NCBI GenBank assembly: GCA_037447655.1
Contig: JBBHKE010002856.1
Coordinates: forward strand, 535,565-599,564
Direction of reading: 5' to 3'
Source: Zygnema cylindricum
Taxonomy: Eukaryota; Streptophyta; Zygnematophyceae; Zygnematales; Zygnemataceae
DNA length: 64,000 nucleotides
A model generated the notes under the pieces. It was not told where the DNA came from. It saw nothing but the letters and a program-made list of their open reading frames with translations, and did not search any database. Positions 42,946-55,063 of this stretch are shown piece by piece. Position 1 is the stretch's first letter. Each line of letters begins with the position of its first letter. Both the position numbers and the translations under genes were made by a program.

Positions 42946-43767
42946 TTGAATGGTTTAACTAATAGTCTAAAAGAAGGTTTCATTCCTGGGAAGATGACCT
43001 AGATTTTGGGCACATTCATTTTTAACTCCATAAAACTTTTTAAATCAAACGTAACTTTACAGCGGCTTATTAATAGTAAAAATGAAAATTTAGAAGATTC
43101 ATCTTACAAATTTATAAAAATTATTAAGTAATTTTCAGAAACTAACGGTGATACTTATAATAAAATACATGAGTATGACTTGAAAATTATAAAAATTTCA
43201 AATCTTTATGAATACGAAGCTTCTTAGCCTGTACAGTTGTAGGTTAGACTACAATACAATTAAATTTAAAATCTAAACATTCAACAAAGGTTGCAAATTT
43301 TGCATTAAGTTGTCAAGAAAAAAATTAAAACCAAAAGATACCTTAGGAATGAGCGGCGACTAGCAACGGAAAGAGCTTGTCAAGAAAAATACGGATAAAA
43401 AAAAGCTTTTGCTTTGGAAAGTTTTGATAGGCTTATCAAAGAATGTTGGGACGCTGAAAGTGAAAGGAAGAGATTCGACTGGGGTCTCCGTTTGGTCCTG
43501 CTTGGTCCTTTGCTGTTTTTTTTTTCGGGCGCCCGTGGTTTTTTTTTTTTGGGGCATGTTACAAGTTACTCCGGGTTTATTTGCGGTCTGTACCCACGCT
43601 TGCGTGGCAGTACAATTTGTTTTGGAAGGCTTCGTACATATCATGTCCGCAAAGCGTTTCCTTTTTCGTACGGGCAAGTGGCTCATATCACGACACGCTA
43701 GTTGACGCAGGCTAGCGTCACGTGCCAGTTCACAGTGGACAAAAAAAAGTACCGTTTTCATACCATA

Positions 43768-43801
43768 CCGTTTTCCCATTTTTCAAGTGTGAACCACGCA
43801 A
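43768..43801 (-). repeat. Right terminal repeat of PIF copy 2
   Basis: Identical to 34151-34183. After CACGCAA the sequence continues AAAAGATGAGGG, different from copy 1, so both copies end here independently. Confidence 0.75.
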
Positions 43802-45337
43802 AAAAGATGAGGGAAAATGTGTCAGTCCGTACTAGAATTGCCCATTATTCTGTACAGACGTACAAAATTAGTGTCAGATAATGGTGTCGACAAGGGAAAT
43901 TGAGTGCGTCACACGGAAAAGAGTACTCAATTTTATTACGAGTCATAAAAGACGAGAGAAAATCGCGACAACGTGTTCTCACATATTCAGGCATTGAATA
44001 TGTGAACACATACTTTCGCGGCTACCCTAAAAGCATGGGAAACTGCATCGATATCTTAACTCTAACAGCGGTCCACGGTGTACTTTCAACCTTTTTTTTG
44101 GAATTCCGTACATTATGTTCGTACATCCCATCCGTACACGAATAGTATACGAAATTTACGAAAAGTTAAAAAAACCCTAAAAATAATGCATAATCGTAAA
44201 ATTTCAAAATTTTAACGAATGAAACCTCTATGCCTTGCTAGGTGATTTCAGAGAAAGTACCCCCCAAACAACGAATGCAAAAAGGTCCACGCACGCGACA
44301 CACGAGTGGGAAAATTTTAGGACGAGAGAGAGGTACTCGCTATTTTTCTCCCTGCCCGTCAAGCGCATGTACGGAAAAGACGAGGATGTACGGAAAAAAA
44401 TCTGCAGGGGTCGCGAACCTCCACTTTCATTCATGGGTTCCTCGGTAGAATTTTGCGTCGTCGTCGCCTCTCCCCTCTCCCTCTCACACTATCACTTTTA
44501 ACTCACACTTTTTAGAATGAGGCACGACAAAACTGCTATGAAATGAATGACATTTGAAAAATAATTCTTTTGAATACATTTATGTATATCTTTATGGCAA
44601 GTAGAGCGAAAAAAGTAGAGAAAACGAAATCGGGTATCCATGGCCGAAAGTTCTTGAATCTGCGACGTCGACGTTGTCACAAGTGAGCGTGACGTCAAAA
44701 CCCTAAGCATCTGCCATGTCACAAAATTACAAAAATCTAGCCGTCTACAATTGTCGCTGTTTTTGTTGGCGTCACCAATTTCGTAATCGTCGTCAACCTT
44801 CACAAAGTTGTACCTACGTTTACAAACGTCACATTTCAAAGTTCCGATTTCATTTTTGCCATAGGGACGCTTTTCAAAGTAGTACGGAACACTTCACTAC
44901 AGTCCAAAGTGTTTTTTCAAAGTATCGCTTACATGGGGACGTACCTTTAGGGTTTGGCACACCAGATTGCGAGGACCAAGTTTCCGGCGACTCGAGCGAC
45001 CCCGGTCGCAAAAAAAAAAAAGCGAATATAATAAAGGGAAGGAACGAAATTCGGGAATTTTTTTTTTACACTCTTCTAAGCGTCACAGAAGTTTTCTTGG
45101 ACGGCTCTTAAAACTGGAAAAATACTCTACAGTACCTTGTGCAACGCCAAAAAAAGGTTTCAAGATTCTAATAAATTCCACGATTAATTTTCTTAAAGCT
45201 TTTTTTTTTTTTTTTCCGTCGAACAAAATTATTGGCCCCAAAGAATATCGGAGGCTGGCGCAATCCTTTAGCTATCGTGACAGCGACAGCTATTTTTGCC
45301 GGCCGTCGATTTTGCTCTACGTTCAGGTTTAAAAGAC
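43802..45337. other. Unassigned sequence, no gene recognised
   Basis: Mixed composition with several short ORFs of no recognised family (for example 44716-45111). GTAC-rich motifs are common. No repeat partner seen in the window. Confidence 0.4.
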
Positions 45338-45395
45338 TAGTGTTGTGTATCGGTAAAAAACTTATCGCGATAACACCGATTCCGATATTTGCCGC
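45338..45395 (+). mobile_element. End of a hAT-type MITE (same family as 34499-35262)
   Basis: It starts TAGTGTTGTGTATCGG and continues with TTATCGCGATAACACCGAT, matching the first 60 bp of the element at 34499. Then the similarity stops and no right end is found, so it is a solo end or a truncated copy. Confidence 0.65.
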
Positions 45396-45477
45396 AAATC
45401 GTGAAGGTGACGTAGTAATCAAATGAGGAAAAACCCTAATGGTCAACTAGTGGCCGTTTGATGACACAGTACATATG

Positions 45478-45672
45478 AACATATGCATACATACATAAAA
45501 TACATACATACACACATACATACATACAAACATACGTACACACATACACACATACATGCATACATGAATACATACATACATGTATACAAGCATACATACA
45601 TGCAAACATGCATACATATATACGGACATACATACGTACATACGTACATAACAGACATACAGACATATAAAC
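45478..45672. repeat. CATA tetranucleotide microsatellite
   Basis: About 190 bp of imperfect CATACATA with ACAC and GTACATAC variants. Tyr/Met/Cys- and His/Thr-rich frames across it are artefacts. Confidence 0.95.
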
Positions 45673-46647
45673 AAAGGTATTCACGTGGCCACGACTAAAA
45701 ACCATCAGCGAATGCTAAAGATATTCATACATATGTAGTGTGACAGTCCAAACATCAAGGAACAACGTTCCAATACACTAATCGTAGGCGAAGCATGTCT
45801 GTTAGTATGTGAACTTTTATCAAATAGATTCAAAAATTGGCTCATTATTAAATTGGTCGGCCCAAAAAGTTGAATACAAATTTAGGTTCCTAACAGATAT
45901 TTGAGTAGACAAGTGACTATGGGGAGCGTAGTTTCTACTTCTGGTTACACTGCTCTGATTTGTTGCCCATTTTTGGTACTAGGTGTCGTAAAAAGTACGT
46001 TATGTCTTATGTTCTTTAAAGCAATTGGAAGACCCAATCGATCGTGTTTTAAAACTTGCTTGATTTTAACGTTTGTAGTTGAATATTTTGAAGCAAAACT
46101 TGCTTTTTTTTGAATCTTTTTAGTTACTTCTCATTGATATACTCTCACTCGGCCACAATTGTTTTGTTGAAGAGTTATTTACTTGGCTTTGTAATTTTGA
46201 ATGGCTTAAGGTAAAAGAGATCAGGATAATATTAATGCTTTGCCTTGAAATAACGAAGCAGAAAAAAACAATCAAGTACGACCAAGAGAATAAAGTGTGA
46301 TTCATAGAATAAAAAAAAAATTGTAAATCCAATCGCCAATGAACACACACACACAATATGATAAGTTACTATACGCTACAATTTTACACTTTGTTCCGGC
46401 GATTTTTTTTAAACAAGGCAAACCAACATCTCGATGAAGATCGTGACTCTACTCGATATGGAAGTTAGACTGACGATTTTGGCTCGATACTCATCCCTAC
46501 GAATTCATGGCAAATTATGTCAAACTAAACATCGTCAAGATAAATATGTTTGGTTTCCAAGCAGGAGCGCACTTCAAAACTATTCATTCTCATATATTAG
46601 ATAGCAGAAAATAGTTATTCGATATATCGATGTACAAAAGTACAGTA
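45673..46647. other. Unassigned sequence, no gene recognised
   Basis: AT-rich with a short ORF at 45901-46113 lacking any recognised domain. Nothing else seen. Confidence 0.4.
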
Positions 46648-46649
46648 TA

Positions 46650-47145
46650 CTGTGAATCACTTATGGTGTTAAGAAATTATTAGTGTGAAGAAAACAATAG
46701 TGTTATCAATGCAATATTGGTTTTCTAGACCTACACCTAGCAAAACATTAACTCTAATTAACATACGTAATAATAAATTGCATACACATTGCGCTAGTCA
46801 ACGTTTCAACATGTGCAAACAGGTTCAGACGATTTTCCCCCGTCTTTATTAATAAGAATACATTAACGCACTCCCATGTTGACGCCGCTCACTTTCTTAA
46901 GCCGACAACGTTTTCTAACACTTTTTATGTACTTTAGTACAAAATTGCAAAAACTTTTTGGTACGAATAGGAACAATTTATATACTACCATGTTGAAAAT
47001 TTGTCTAAATAAGTGTAATTGGCACTAATTTAACCATACCTTTCAATGCTAAGGAAAAAATAGTATTGTTAACTCTATTTTATGTTTGAGTAGCAAAATA
47101 TTGGCATGGATATCGTGTTATTAACACTATAAGCTATTAACGGTG
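46650..47145. mobile_element. Stowaway-like element, about 496 bp
   Basis: The left end CTGTGAATCACTTATGGTG and the right end (as reverse complement) CACCGTTAATAGCTTATAGTG form inverted repeats. TA precedes the left end; the right flank is TG. Internal sequence resembles 52221-52604 (AAAACATTAACTCTAATT; GTGTTATTAACACTATAAGC). No coding capacity. Confidence 0.6.
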
Positions 47146-47890
47146 TGATTTTTAATACGTTAAAATATAGTTATAGAACACAAATGTCTCATTCGTACGG
47201 ATTTTCCCTTTTTTACAAAAATCGTTATTTTTTCTAGTTTTTTCAATTTTTTTTAAATGCGTAAAATTTTCGTGTATTGATAAAATGTACTGATACAATG
47301 TACGAATTTTTTCAAAAAAAAAACGTTTCATTTTTCGCACGCGAAGTTTGAAGAAGATTTGGATGGTTCTTTATTAAAATAAAGCCACGATTGAATCCGT
47401 TGTTGAAACTGCCATTGAAGCCACACTTAAAGCTTCCACGAACCTCGGCCCGTGGATTCATGCTTAAGCCTCGAGGAACAAAATAGGAGCATGTTCAACC
47501 TCAAAGGGTAGGTTACTTGGGGACAACAAATTGTGCATTTGTGACTGCTTAACTTTGAATGCAATGGACAAGCTATTAGAATTAGGACCCACCTTTTTGG
47601 AAATGTGAAGGGTGGAGGTATTAGGACTTTCAATTTATGTTTGAATAAGGTGAAGGTAGAGCTACGTGCACTGGAAACTACCCAATTTTCTCATGGTTCT
47701 CAAAAGCCTGTTATATCCGCTCTAGATTGACTAGGTAGAAGTCCTTGTATGTCTAGCCAGAATGTTTTGCTAGGTCTTACTAAAGCCATAAGGTTCAATG
47801 ATTACAGACGAAAGTAAGAAAACATTTCAATAAGCATAATTAGAACGAGGTAGGTTTACCGATGGCTTGCCGTTCACTTGATAACCGACA
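47146..47890. other. Unassigned, possible hAT 5' remnant
   Basis: No clear ORF. Given the hAT relic downstream on the same strand, the sequence from about 47,400 may be its decayed N-terminal part, but no BED finger could be read. Confidence 0.3.
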
Positions 47891-47899
47891 AAAGAGATA

Positions 47900-48900
47900 G
47901 GAGGTAGGGGTTTATAAGTTAGCGCACCGCAATACCATGAGAAATTTGAGACCAAGGCGACGATCATTAACAATTTGGCGAGCTCCATGGAGATGATGAA
48001 AGTCACGAGTGCCTACGACCTGTCATAACTTTTGATCACATGCCTCTTGCTAACATTTTAGCGGTCACCCAACATGTTTTTCATTGTGGAAGACCATAGT
48101 AGGCACTACAAGAATGCCGAATATGTTTGGAAGTTGTCGAAGAAGGGAGTTATTGCGGTTGGGGTTGAACATGTGGTGCAAATTGTTACTTATTTTTTTT
48201 TTTTTGGGAACAAGGCAACAGCCTTGTTGCTCATGAGGAAGTACCTATTTTTCACATGGACCCCATGCTTTTCCCACGTTGTGGACTTAATGTAGAACGA
48301 TTCAAGCAAGGTGGCTTTTATTTCAACACTTATCCAAAAGGCAGAAGAGGTGTAGAGATTCATTATAAACCATAATATCACTGCAACCATCTTCGACAAT
48401 ATCTGTACATTCAGGCTTTTAACAATAAGAGAGATCCAGTTGCAACAAATTTTTTTTCATGCTACAGAAGGTTTTAAAGGTGAATGATAGCCGACATCGC
48501 CTAATTTTTTATGATGGCTACAAGCAATGGATAGATAAGGGTGTTTATAAGTGCGAGAGGGAAAAGATTAAGGCCAATATTTTGAGATCAAAGTTTTGGA
48601 CGAAAGTGAACGAGGTTGTGGCTGTTTCAAAACATATGGTGCGATTAAGGAGGGAGTGTGGTTAAAAAGGGCACCAAATGTGGCGTTATTGATTCTACAT
48701 GATTGGCCAGTACTTTCATAATGTATCCAACCAGGAAGTAAAGAGAAATTAAGAAGAAGTGAACATTTTGGAAGAGTTAAAAACATCTTAGATGGCGAGA
48801 TGGGAAATGGCACTTACCCTCGTGTATGCCACCGGATTTGTACTCAATCCCCCGTACCAAAGTGATTTCTATGGGCAACACTCAAATGTTGAAGTTGGGA
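47900..48900 (+). pseudogene. hAT-family transposase relic (DUF659 plus part of the catalytic core)
   Basis: Scattered plus-strand frames show the DUF659 pattern: GVEHVVQIVT followed by a changed loop, then FTWTPCFSHVVDLM (compare FWTPCAAHxxDLML of the family) at 48,240-48,295. Next come SRHRLIFYDGYKQW and KANILRSKFWTKVNEVV, and ALTLVYATGFVLNP at about 48,805-48,850. At least five stops and several frameshifts. This is a different and older hAT lineage from the one at 37,108. Confidence 0.7.
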
Positions 48901-51900
48901 AAAACTTCTAAACTATGTTTGACATGATGTTACCAAATGTTGATAACTAAGCCAAAGACCACATCGAGCTAATTGATTATAAAGGTTTTAAAGGTGTCTT
49001 TAAGAGGGAGGTAAAAAAGCTTTTGTTAAGAAGACGCCAGAGTAGAAGTGGTTTTGATGGCACTAATTAGAGGTTGTCACCACTATCTTGTAGAAGGTAG
49101 CAATTAGGGCCATGGGTGTTGAAAAAATTGACTTAGTAGAAGACCTAATTCTACGGAGATGTATGATTCGAGGCGATTACGACGCCCATACCATCACGGT
49201 ATGTTGGCGTTGGCGATATTATCGGCGACGAGATATTTGACTAGGACTATACCGAAATCGGGACTACATTACCAATCCGTGGCAATACGCCACACACGAC
49301 GATTTCCAATGAAAAATCTGGTGACAGGGAACAAAATTAGGCGTCTTCATTGTACGCACTCACAAGGAACACAAAGACACATGCCATTTATTTATTGCAC
49401 CCCATTCCACCACTCCAAGAGGCATATCACCACAGATGCATTGAAAAGTGATAAATGGGAATGTCAGGTAAGAATTTCATTGAGGCTTAAGGACTAAGGC
49501 TCAAGGCTCACAAGAAAAGCTTTCAAGAAAAAAACACTTTGTTACACATGTTTTAGTGAAATTCATAGGTGTATTCTTTATCGAGAATTCACATCTTCGC
49601 TTTTATTGTACAGATAAGATTAGAGAGTAGTTGAAGAACTCAACTTTAGTCTCGGTTGAGATTAGGGTTTACAAGTGTCCGAATTTCAATGTAAGTGACA
49701 CCTTCACTAGCCTTTCTATTGTAAAGCTGATTTTGTTTCGTTGAATTGTGGTAGGTAGACTAGTGGCCCAAAATATGTGAGGAGTTTGTGTCATCCATGA
49801 TTATTGTACCATTGGTTAAGACCACAAACTACACCTAACTAATCTTGACAGTGCACTTAACGAAAATTATAAACTTATCTGAACACCGACAAGTGTTATG
49901 ATTGCACCGGTGAAAACCACGTAAGATGTAACTCTATAATGCAAATATCCTAAAAGATACTCAACAAAGACAAGGAAAGTTACTTTTAGGATATTCAGTA
50001 GTTAAATATTAACAACATGGAAGTTTGAAAAACCGACCAATTAGGTATTCCCAATTTTGAAAAAAATCGTTAGAGGCAAAATGTCGTTTTATAGGGACAC
50101 CTTGTACCAAAAATATCGAGCAAATCAAACTAGCACAATCAAATCGAGGAGGAAATAAAGCTCCGAACTGTCGTTTTTTCCCTCAAATTGCTCCAAGAAG
50201 TCACTTTTTCACGCAAACATGTACCTGACATCAATAATTATATAAAACTATTTGATCAAAGTTTATTTACTAGCACAAATGCTTTGCTTGCAATAAGTTT
50301 ATTGAGAATTGATCCTTGATATTTGGACCCGGCCACACTATATATCTTTGCACAACTGTAGCATTTGCTGACGACTTTTATTTATGGCTGATACCTTTGT
50401 TGTGTCTTTTTTTTACACCATTAGATTGATACACATTTAATATTGTTGTTTGTCAAGATTCAATTCCTTGTGAGTATCTTATCTAGTTGTTTACCCATAT
50501 ATTTATTGACATCTTTTGCCCTACACTCGCACTAAAGCGAAGCTTTTCAAAACCATAACTAAGTTGTTACAGTCTCTCCCTCACGGGCTCCCTGGTTAAA
50601 GCCTTAAAGCCTTCCTCTGAAAAAATATTGTTTGTATTCAACCAAGGAGTCAAATTTTTTACAAATCATGTACCACCAAATCAACAACCCACTAAGACGC
50701 AAATTTGCACTGATTTTAAAACATTGCCGATACTGCCAAAAAAGTGTTCTCGATTATAAAACCAAACCACTTAGCATAAGTTAATTCGTTTTCCAGCCAT
50801 CCAAACAACTCTATGGCTGAAGGAACCCAAAATAAATATGCATTAGCGTAAAAATTTGCCGCCAATAAGAGAAAGCCCAGTACTAGCCCAAAACCACTTG
50901 AACCCACAATAAGGTTTTTTTGGTTAGCCATGATTTACCCAAACCACCTGAAATTTTGTAAACATCAGCAGTCACTAAATTGAATTCTACACCGTAGGTA
51001 GTAAGAAGAAGTTTTAACCTCCAGTACAAAACCAAAGATAACAAATACATAACCAAAAATGCTAATTATCCCATGAATGAACAAAAATTACTAAATAATT
51101 ATCCGTTGCATAAAGCAAAACCATATTCAATAATCATCCTATGCATAAAATGAAACCGTAATTAGTCATTTACATGTAGAAACATGTAACAAACTGAATA
51201 GTCATCGCATTCTCTTTCGATGCTTTCCTCCAAGAAGACGTGATAGTGGTTTCCTTCGTTTCCTGTAAAATAAAACTTAAATTTCGTGATCTGCTTTCCT
51301 ACACATATTTAAATTTAGCCAAGGATATTCACAGTATGGTGTTTGTGTGGCCTTAAAAAAAACGCAATCCAAGGTAAACCCCCCCAACAATGAGATAACA
51401 AATAAAATATTGAGGTTTATAGAGGTGAGTTCGTCGATCTTTTATTAAGCCAAAATACCAAAGTCATGTTATTTTATTGTTCATACCATTTTATTGTTTA
51501 GAATGGTGAATCTAGGTTAGAGCTGATTTTCTGCTTTGGCAAGATGGCAAAATCGTGTGTTTTCCAAAGTAAGTCAATATCAATATACGTAGCCTTTGTG
51601 TTTGAGTTAACGTTATTTGTTATCATCCTAGGTTTAATTCTTGTAGCTATAATGAAGTTGAATTAAATATAATAAGGTAACATGGTGATGGCAGTTTCTA
51701 GTTTCACCACCATTTGTACACACCGTCATTTAAAGTTCATTTGCGTCAAAATGCAGTTTGAAGCTTTCAATTCTCCTTCGTGCTAGAGCAAAATAACACA
51801 AAACATCAATGAGTTGGGAGAGTTAAAGGTTATGTTCATGCAACCCGAGACTACAGAAGTAGTAGATGAGCTGAATAAAGTTTGGATTTTAAATTTAGAA

Positions 51901-52218
51901 CTGATACCTTTGTATTTTATTAGGGTCGCATAGGGGGAGATGAGGGAGGGGGCCGACGAGGTGATACAGGGAGTAGGCGAGGTGGTGGTGATCGAGGAGG
52001 TGATCGAAGAGGTGGTGGATATACTACTGGAAAGGAAAGAAACACGTTTTTTCAAAGCCTTAGATTAACATTGCTACTACACGAGAGTTGGAAATGAACC
52101 AATCCGACTGAAAAACCGATGAATTCGGTTTGAAATCGAACTGATATCGACTTTTTAAAAAGATTTTGATTTTTGTACTGAAAAAATACAACAACGATTC
52201 AACATAAAAGTTTTGGAA
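48901..52218. other. Long region without recognised gene
   Basis: AT-rich. ORFs at 49159-49497 (plus) and 51783-52055 (minus, Ser/Thr-rich from a GGTGG-type repeat) show no family features. 50716-50931 (minus, 71 codons) has a hydrophobic segment (GFGLVLGFLLLAANFY) after a plausible splice acceptor. It could be a transmembrane exon of the receptor-like gene to the right, but the reading phase from the EGF exon does not connect, so it is left unassigned. Confidence 0.35.
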
Positions 52219-52220
52219 TA

Positions 52221-52604
52221 CACTGTGAATCGATTTTACTATTAAATATTTATTAGTGGAAAGAAACAAATAGTGTTATTAACGCTATATTGGGTTTCAT
52301 GACATCAAGCCGACAAAACATTAACTCTAATTTATGCATCTAATACTAATTTGGATTACATTCCCATAGTGTAGACCCTCCAGCCCGTTTTCAAATACTC
52401 CACTTTTGAACATGTGAGAACAGGTGCACATTTCGTACACTACACTATTTAAAAACTGGCCATATTAGAGTCAACGACGTTAATTAAACCGTACCTATAT
52501 TATGGTAAAGAAAAAATTATTATTATTAATTCTATTTAAGGTTTAAGGGTCAAAATTTAAGGGCGCGTATATAGTGTTATTAACACTATAAGCGATTCAA
52601 GGTG
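52221..52604. mobile_element. Stowaway-like element, 384 bp
   Basis: The left end CACTGTGAATCGATTTTAC and the right end (reverse complement) CACCTTGAATCGCTTATAG are inverted repeats flanked by TA on both sides (52219-52220 and 52605-52606). It is a shorter relative of 46650-47145 and of the 199-bp MITEs at 35.6-36.1 kb, which share the CACYGTGAATC end. Confidence 0.65.
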
Positions 52605-52606
52605 TA

Positions 52607-53267
52607 GTTTTCCAGCGTCGCAAAGATTTTTTTTTTTTTTAAACGGTCTGCAAGTTACGCCATGTAACATTGGCCCTCAGATCATATTGCCGTCCAAGTT
52701 TAGGCTGACGACCACGACCTTGCTCCTCACACGTACGAAATTGAATATTTTGATCTTGGTCTATCTCCAAAATTTATGGAACTCAAATCATTTAGAACAG
52801 GAATTCTATCAATAGTTGAGTCGTCAACTGCTGTAACATTTTGTTGAAGCTTAAGAGAAATTTCCACAAATTTAGTGAAATCAAAATTTACTTTCGTAAA
52901 ATCCTAGCAAATACCAAAATTTTAGCATTTAATTCAGATGTTTCACTAATTTAGTCTTTCGACTCCATATTCACTGGTTGCAGGGACTTCTTTATACTAA
53001 TACAGATCATTAAAAACTGTATGATACGAAAACTTCGCCCCCCATTAAATGTTGTCTATCCAGAGATAAACAATAATCCACCATGAGTTTATAATCCATG
53101 TCACTATTGTCCTTTTACGTTGAACTGAGAGTTTTGAAAAGAAATCCTCAAGCTTTCATCTAACTAGAGTCCAACGTTTGAAAGTCATGAGAGGTATGAG
53201 AGTAAAAAAAGGGAAATATGTAGATTACTTCTAATGCATTGCAAAGGAAATCTGTATGAAACGTACA
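52607..53267. other. Region downstream of the EGF exon, no gene recognised
   Basis: AT-rich. If the EGF exon is spliced at 53291, this is intron; if it ends at the TAG at 53268, this is 3' flank. No further domain was found. Confidence 0.35.
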
Positions 53268-53573
53268 CTATTGCCATAATTGGGACTTACATTTACAGTT
53301 GTATTTGTTCGCTTGATTGTTGTAGCCTTTTTTACATGCACATGTACGTGTTTTCCCATCCGTACTGATGGAGCAAACACCGTTGCCCCCACAAGGCCCT
53401 CCCACCTGTGTCGCGTTACAAAACGCTTCACAATCGCTTTTACTTCGTTGACTCCCGGATAAACATCCGGATGGGAGGTCGAGTTGAAGAGGCAATTGAG
53501 AGCCAATTTGTCACATGTTGGGATTCCGTTGACTCTGACAATGGGCCCGGTAAAATAGTTGTTTGAAATTTCA
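53268..53573 (-). CDS. LRR cap plus EGF-like exon, with apparent frameshift
   Basis: The exon begins after the acceptor GACAG at 53574-53578 with one base completing the split codon, then EISNNYFTGPIVRVNGI, a final half-repeat, and TCDKLALNCLFNS. From about 53,495 the homology moves to a second frame: SGCLSGSQRSKSDCEAFCN, then GGPCGGNGVCSISTDGK and CACKKGYN, an EGF-like module with six Cys in the usual C-x-C...C-x-C spacing. The second frame has a TGA just upstream (at about 53,514), so one base seems to be missing between 53,460 and 53,500. A strong donor (AAAT/GTAAGT at 53291/53290) would splice on before the TAG at 53268. It is either a damaged gene or an assembly error. Confidence 0.7.
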
Positions 53574-54231
53574 CTGTCAATAGAGTCCACGATTGGAAAA
53601 GAAAAACCACTTAGAAATCCATAACAGTTTATTAATAAGGATTTCACATTAATAATGAAACTTAGATAACACACGAATTGAGTGTTCGCGAAAGTCTTGT
53701 CTGTGGAAGATATGAAATTTCCAGTGGACATTCACTCTCTCCTATTACACTAGTCCCATTTCTGCTCCTGCATGCTGGAAATTTAGCACAAATTTATAAT
53801 GCATGATACGTATATAAATAACCCAATTGCTTATATTGCCGAAATGGCAAAGGCATCAACCTCTATCTTGTCGCTTCCCCGCGCCCACTCTCTACTCGCC
53901 TTCTTTCGATACCTTTACAAACATAGCTTAAAAAATAAAAAATAAGTCATTTATCACTTTAAGTTGTCACAGAGTTATACCTCATACATATTTTTTCCTA
54001 ATCAAGGTGATTATATATCGTGTCCAATGTACGATAGAACTTCAAAATGCGACCGCGATTTCTTTTTGATAACTAAAACAAATTCAGTGGAAAATGATAG
54101 CTTACAATAACAAAATTGAGACAACATAGACATAGTGCTTTACACCGCCCTTGAGCCGTTTGTCCCATTTTAAAACTAGTTCGTACCTCTTTTAAAAATT
54201 AAGAATTTATTTGCTTAAACAGTGGTCTTAC

Positions 54232-54303
54232 AAGCGTCTAAGGGATGTCAGTTGACCAATGAACGAGGGAATGCTTCCACTCAACTGGTTTTTACCTAAG
54301 AAT
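54232..54303 (-). CDS. LRR exon g (72 nt, last LRR exon)
   Basis: Acceptor TTTTACAG, donor GTAAGACC. It encodes (L)FLGKNQLSGSIPSFIGQL followed by TSLRR and the first two bases of the next Leu. Next downstream exon is the EGF exon, 658 nt away. Confidence 0.85.
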
Positions 54304-54794
54304 CTGTAAAATTAGGAATCACACCCCGACCCCAAATTACTTCTCATTAGCATAAACCAAAAAATATACACAAAAATATAGTAATAATAAACAAGTAAAT
54401 AATTATGTGATATTGATAAGGACACCTAAACACATATAATTTCTTTAGTTTGAAAAAAAAAAAAAACTAAAAACCAAAAATAAGTTTAGCACAAAATTGG
54501 TTAAATGCATCCACACGAATTAGCCCAGTTTCTTGTCCACGTCAAATTTTAAAAAAATAGTAATACACCTCTTTCCAATCTCCCTCCTTCGACCCCTCTC
54601 ACCAAATATACAAAAAGTTGTGTTTATATTCTATAACTCGCCCCTTGGCCTCTCCTTATTTCACATAGACCACTTCATCTTTAATGGCTTAAGAGAAAAA
54701 AATAAAGAGTAAACAAAATAATCCAAACAATAATCCACAAAGCAAGCTAAAAACAAAGAGCCCACTAAATCATAGAATATAACATATTTTTGAA

Positions 54795-55062
54795 GCGTCA
54801 ATTGGATTGTTTTAAAGTTTACTCTTACATTTTTCTGCCCTACTCTATTCTTACAGCATCAATTGGCTTTGTTCAAAATTTACTTTTGCAGTATTTGAGT
54901 CTTCCTATAATCCTGAAGTTTCAATTAGCTTTGTTAAAAGTTTAATCCAAATTCTACTCCTACTCAAATCTTGAATTATGCTTTGTTCAAAGTTTTGCCA
55001 AGCAACTTTATTTCTACTCAAATGTTGAAATACCAATTAGCTTTGTTTAAAGTTTAGTCTTA
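54795..55062. repeat. Imperfect about 60-bp tandem repeats in LRR intron
   Basis: At least four units around CAATTGGCTTTGTTCAAAAT, CAATTAGCTTTGTTAAAAG, ATGCTTTGTTCAAAGTTT and CAATTAGCTTTGTTTAAAG. These are copies of the conserved 5' intron sequence that normally occurs once beside each LRR exon. Confidence 0.7.
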
Positions 55063-55063
55063 C

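Larger units (their letters stand above)
38329..43801 (+). mobile_element. PIF/Harbinger transposon, copy 2
   Basis: Nearly identical to 28,972-34,183 and in the same orientation, with only scattered substitutions. Differences: a large CT-rich microsatellite near the left end, a 77-bp duplication (39066-39219), a 54-bp deletion in the nuclease, and a changed right flank. The left border lies in hAT sequence. No left counterpart of the 34-bp terminal repeat is present, so the copy is either 5' truncated or arose as a segmental duplication. Confidence 0.85.

Noticed and set aside
45436-45705. Tyr/Met/Cys-rich ORFs
   Set aside because: They are translations of the CATA microsatellite.
50716-50931. 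Transmembrane exon of the LRR-EGF gene
   Set aside because: It has a hydrophobic segment and an acceptor, but joining it to the donor at 53290 gives a stop within a few codons; kept only as an unassigned ORF.
51783-52055. Ser/Thr-rich ORF resembling a secreted mucin-like protein
   Set aside because: Produced by a GAGGTGGTGG-type low-complexity stretch; no signal peptide and no homologous copy.
46000-53267. Kinase domain downstream of the EGF exon
   Set aside because: No protein kinase motif (GxGxxG, HRD, DFG) could be found on the minus strand here.
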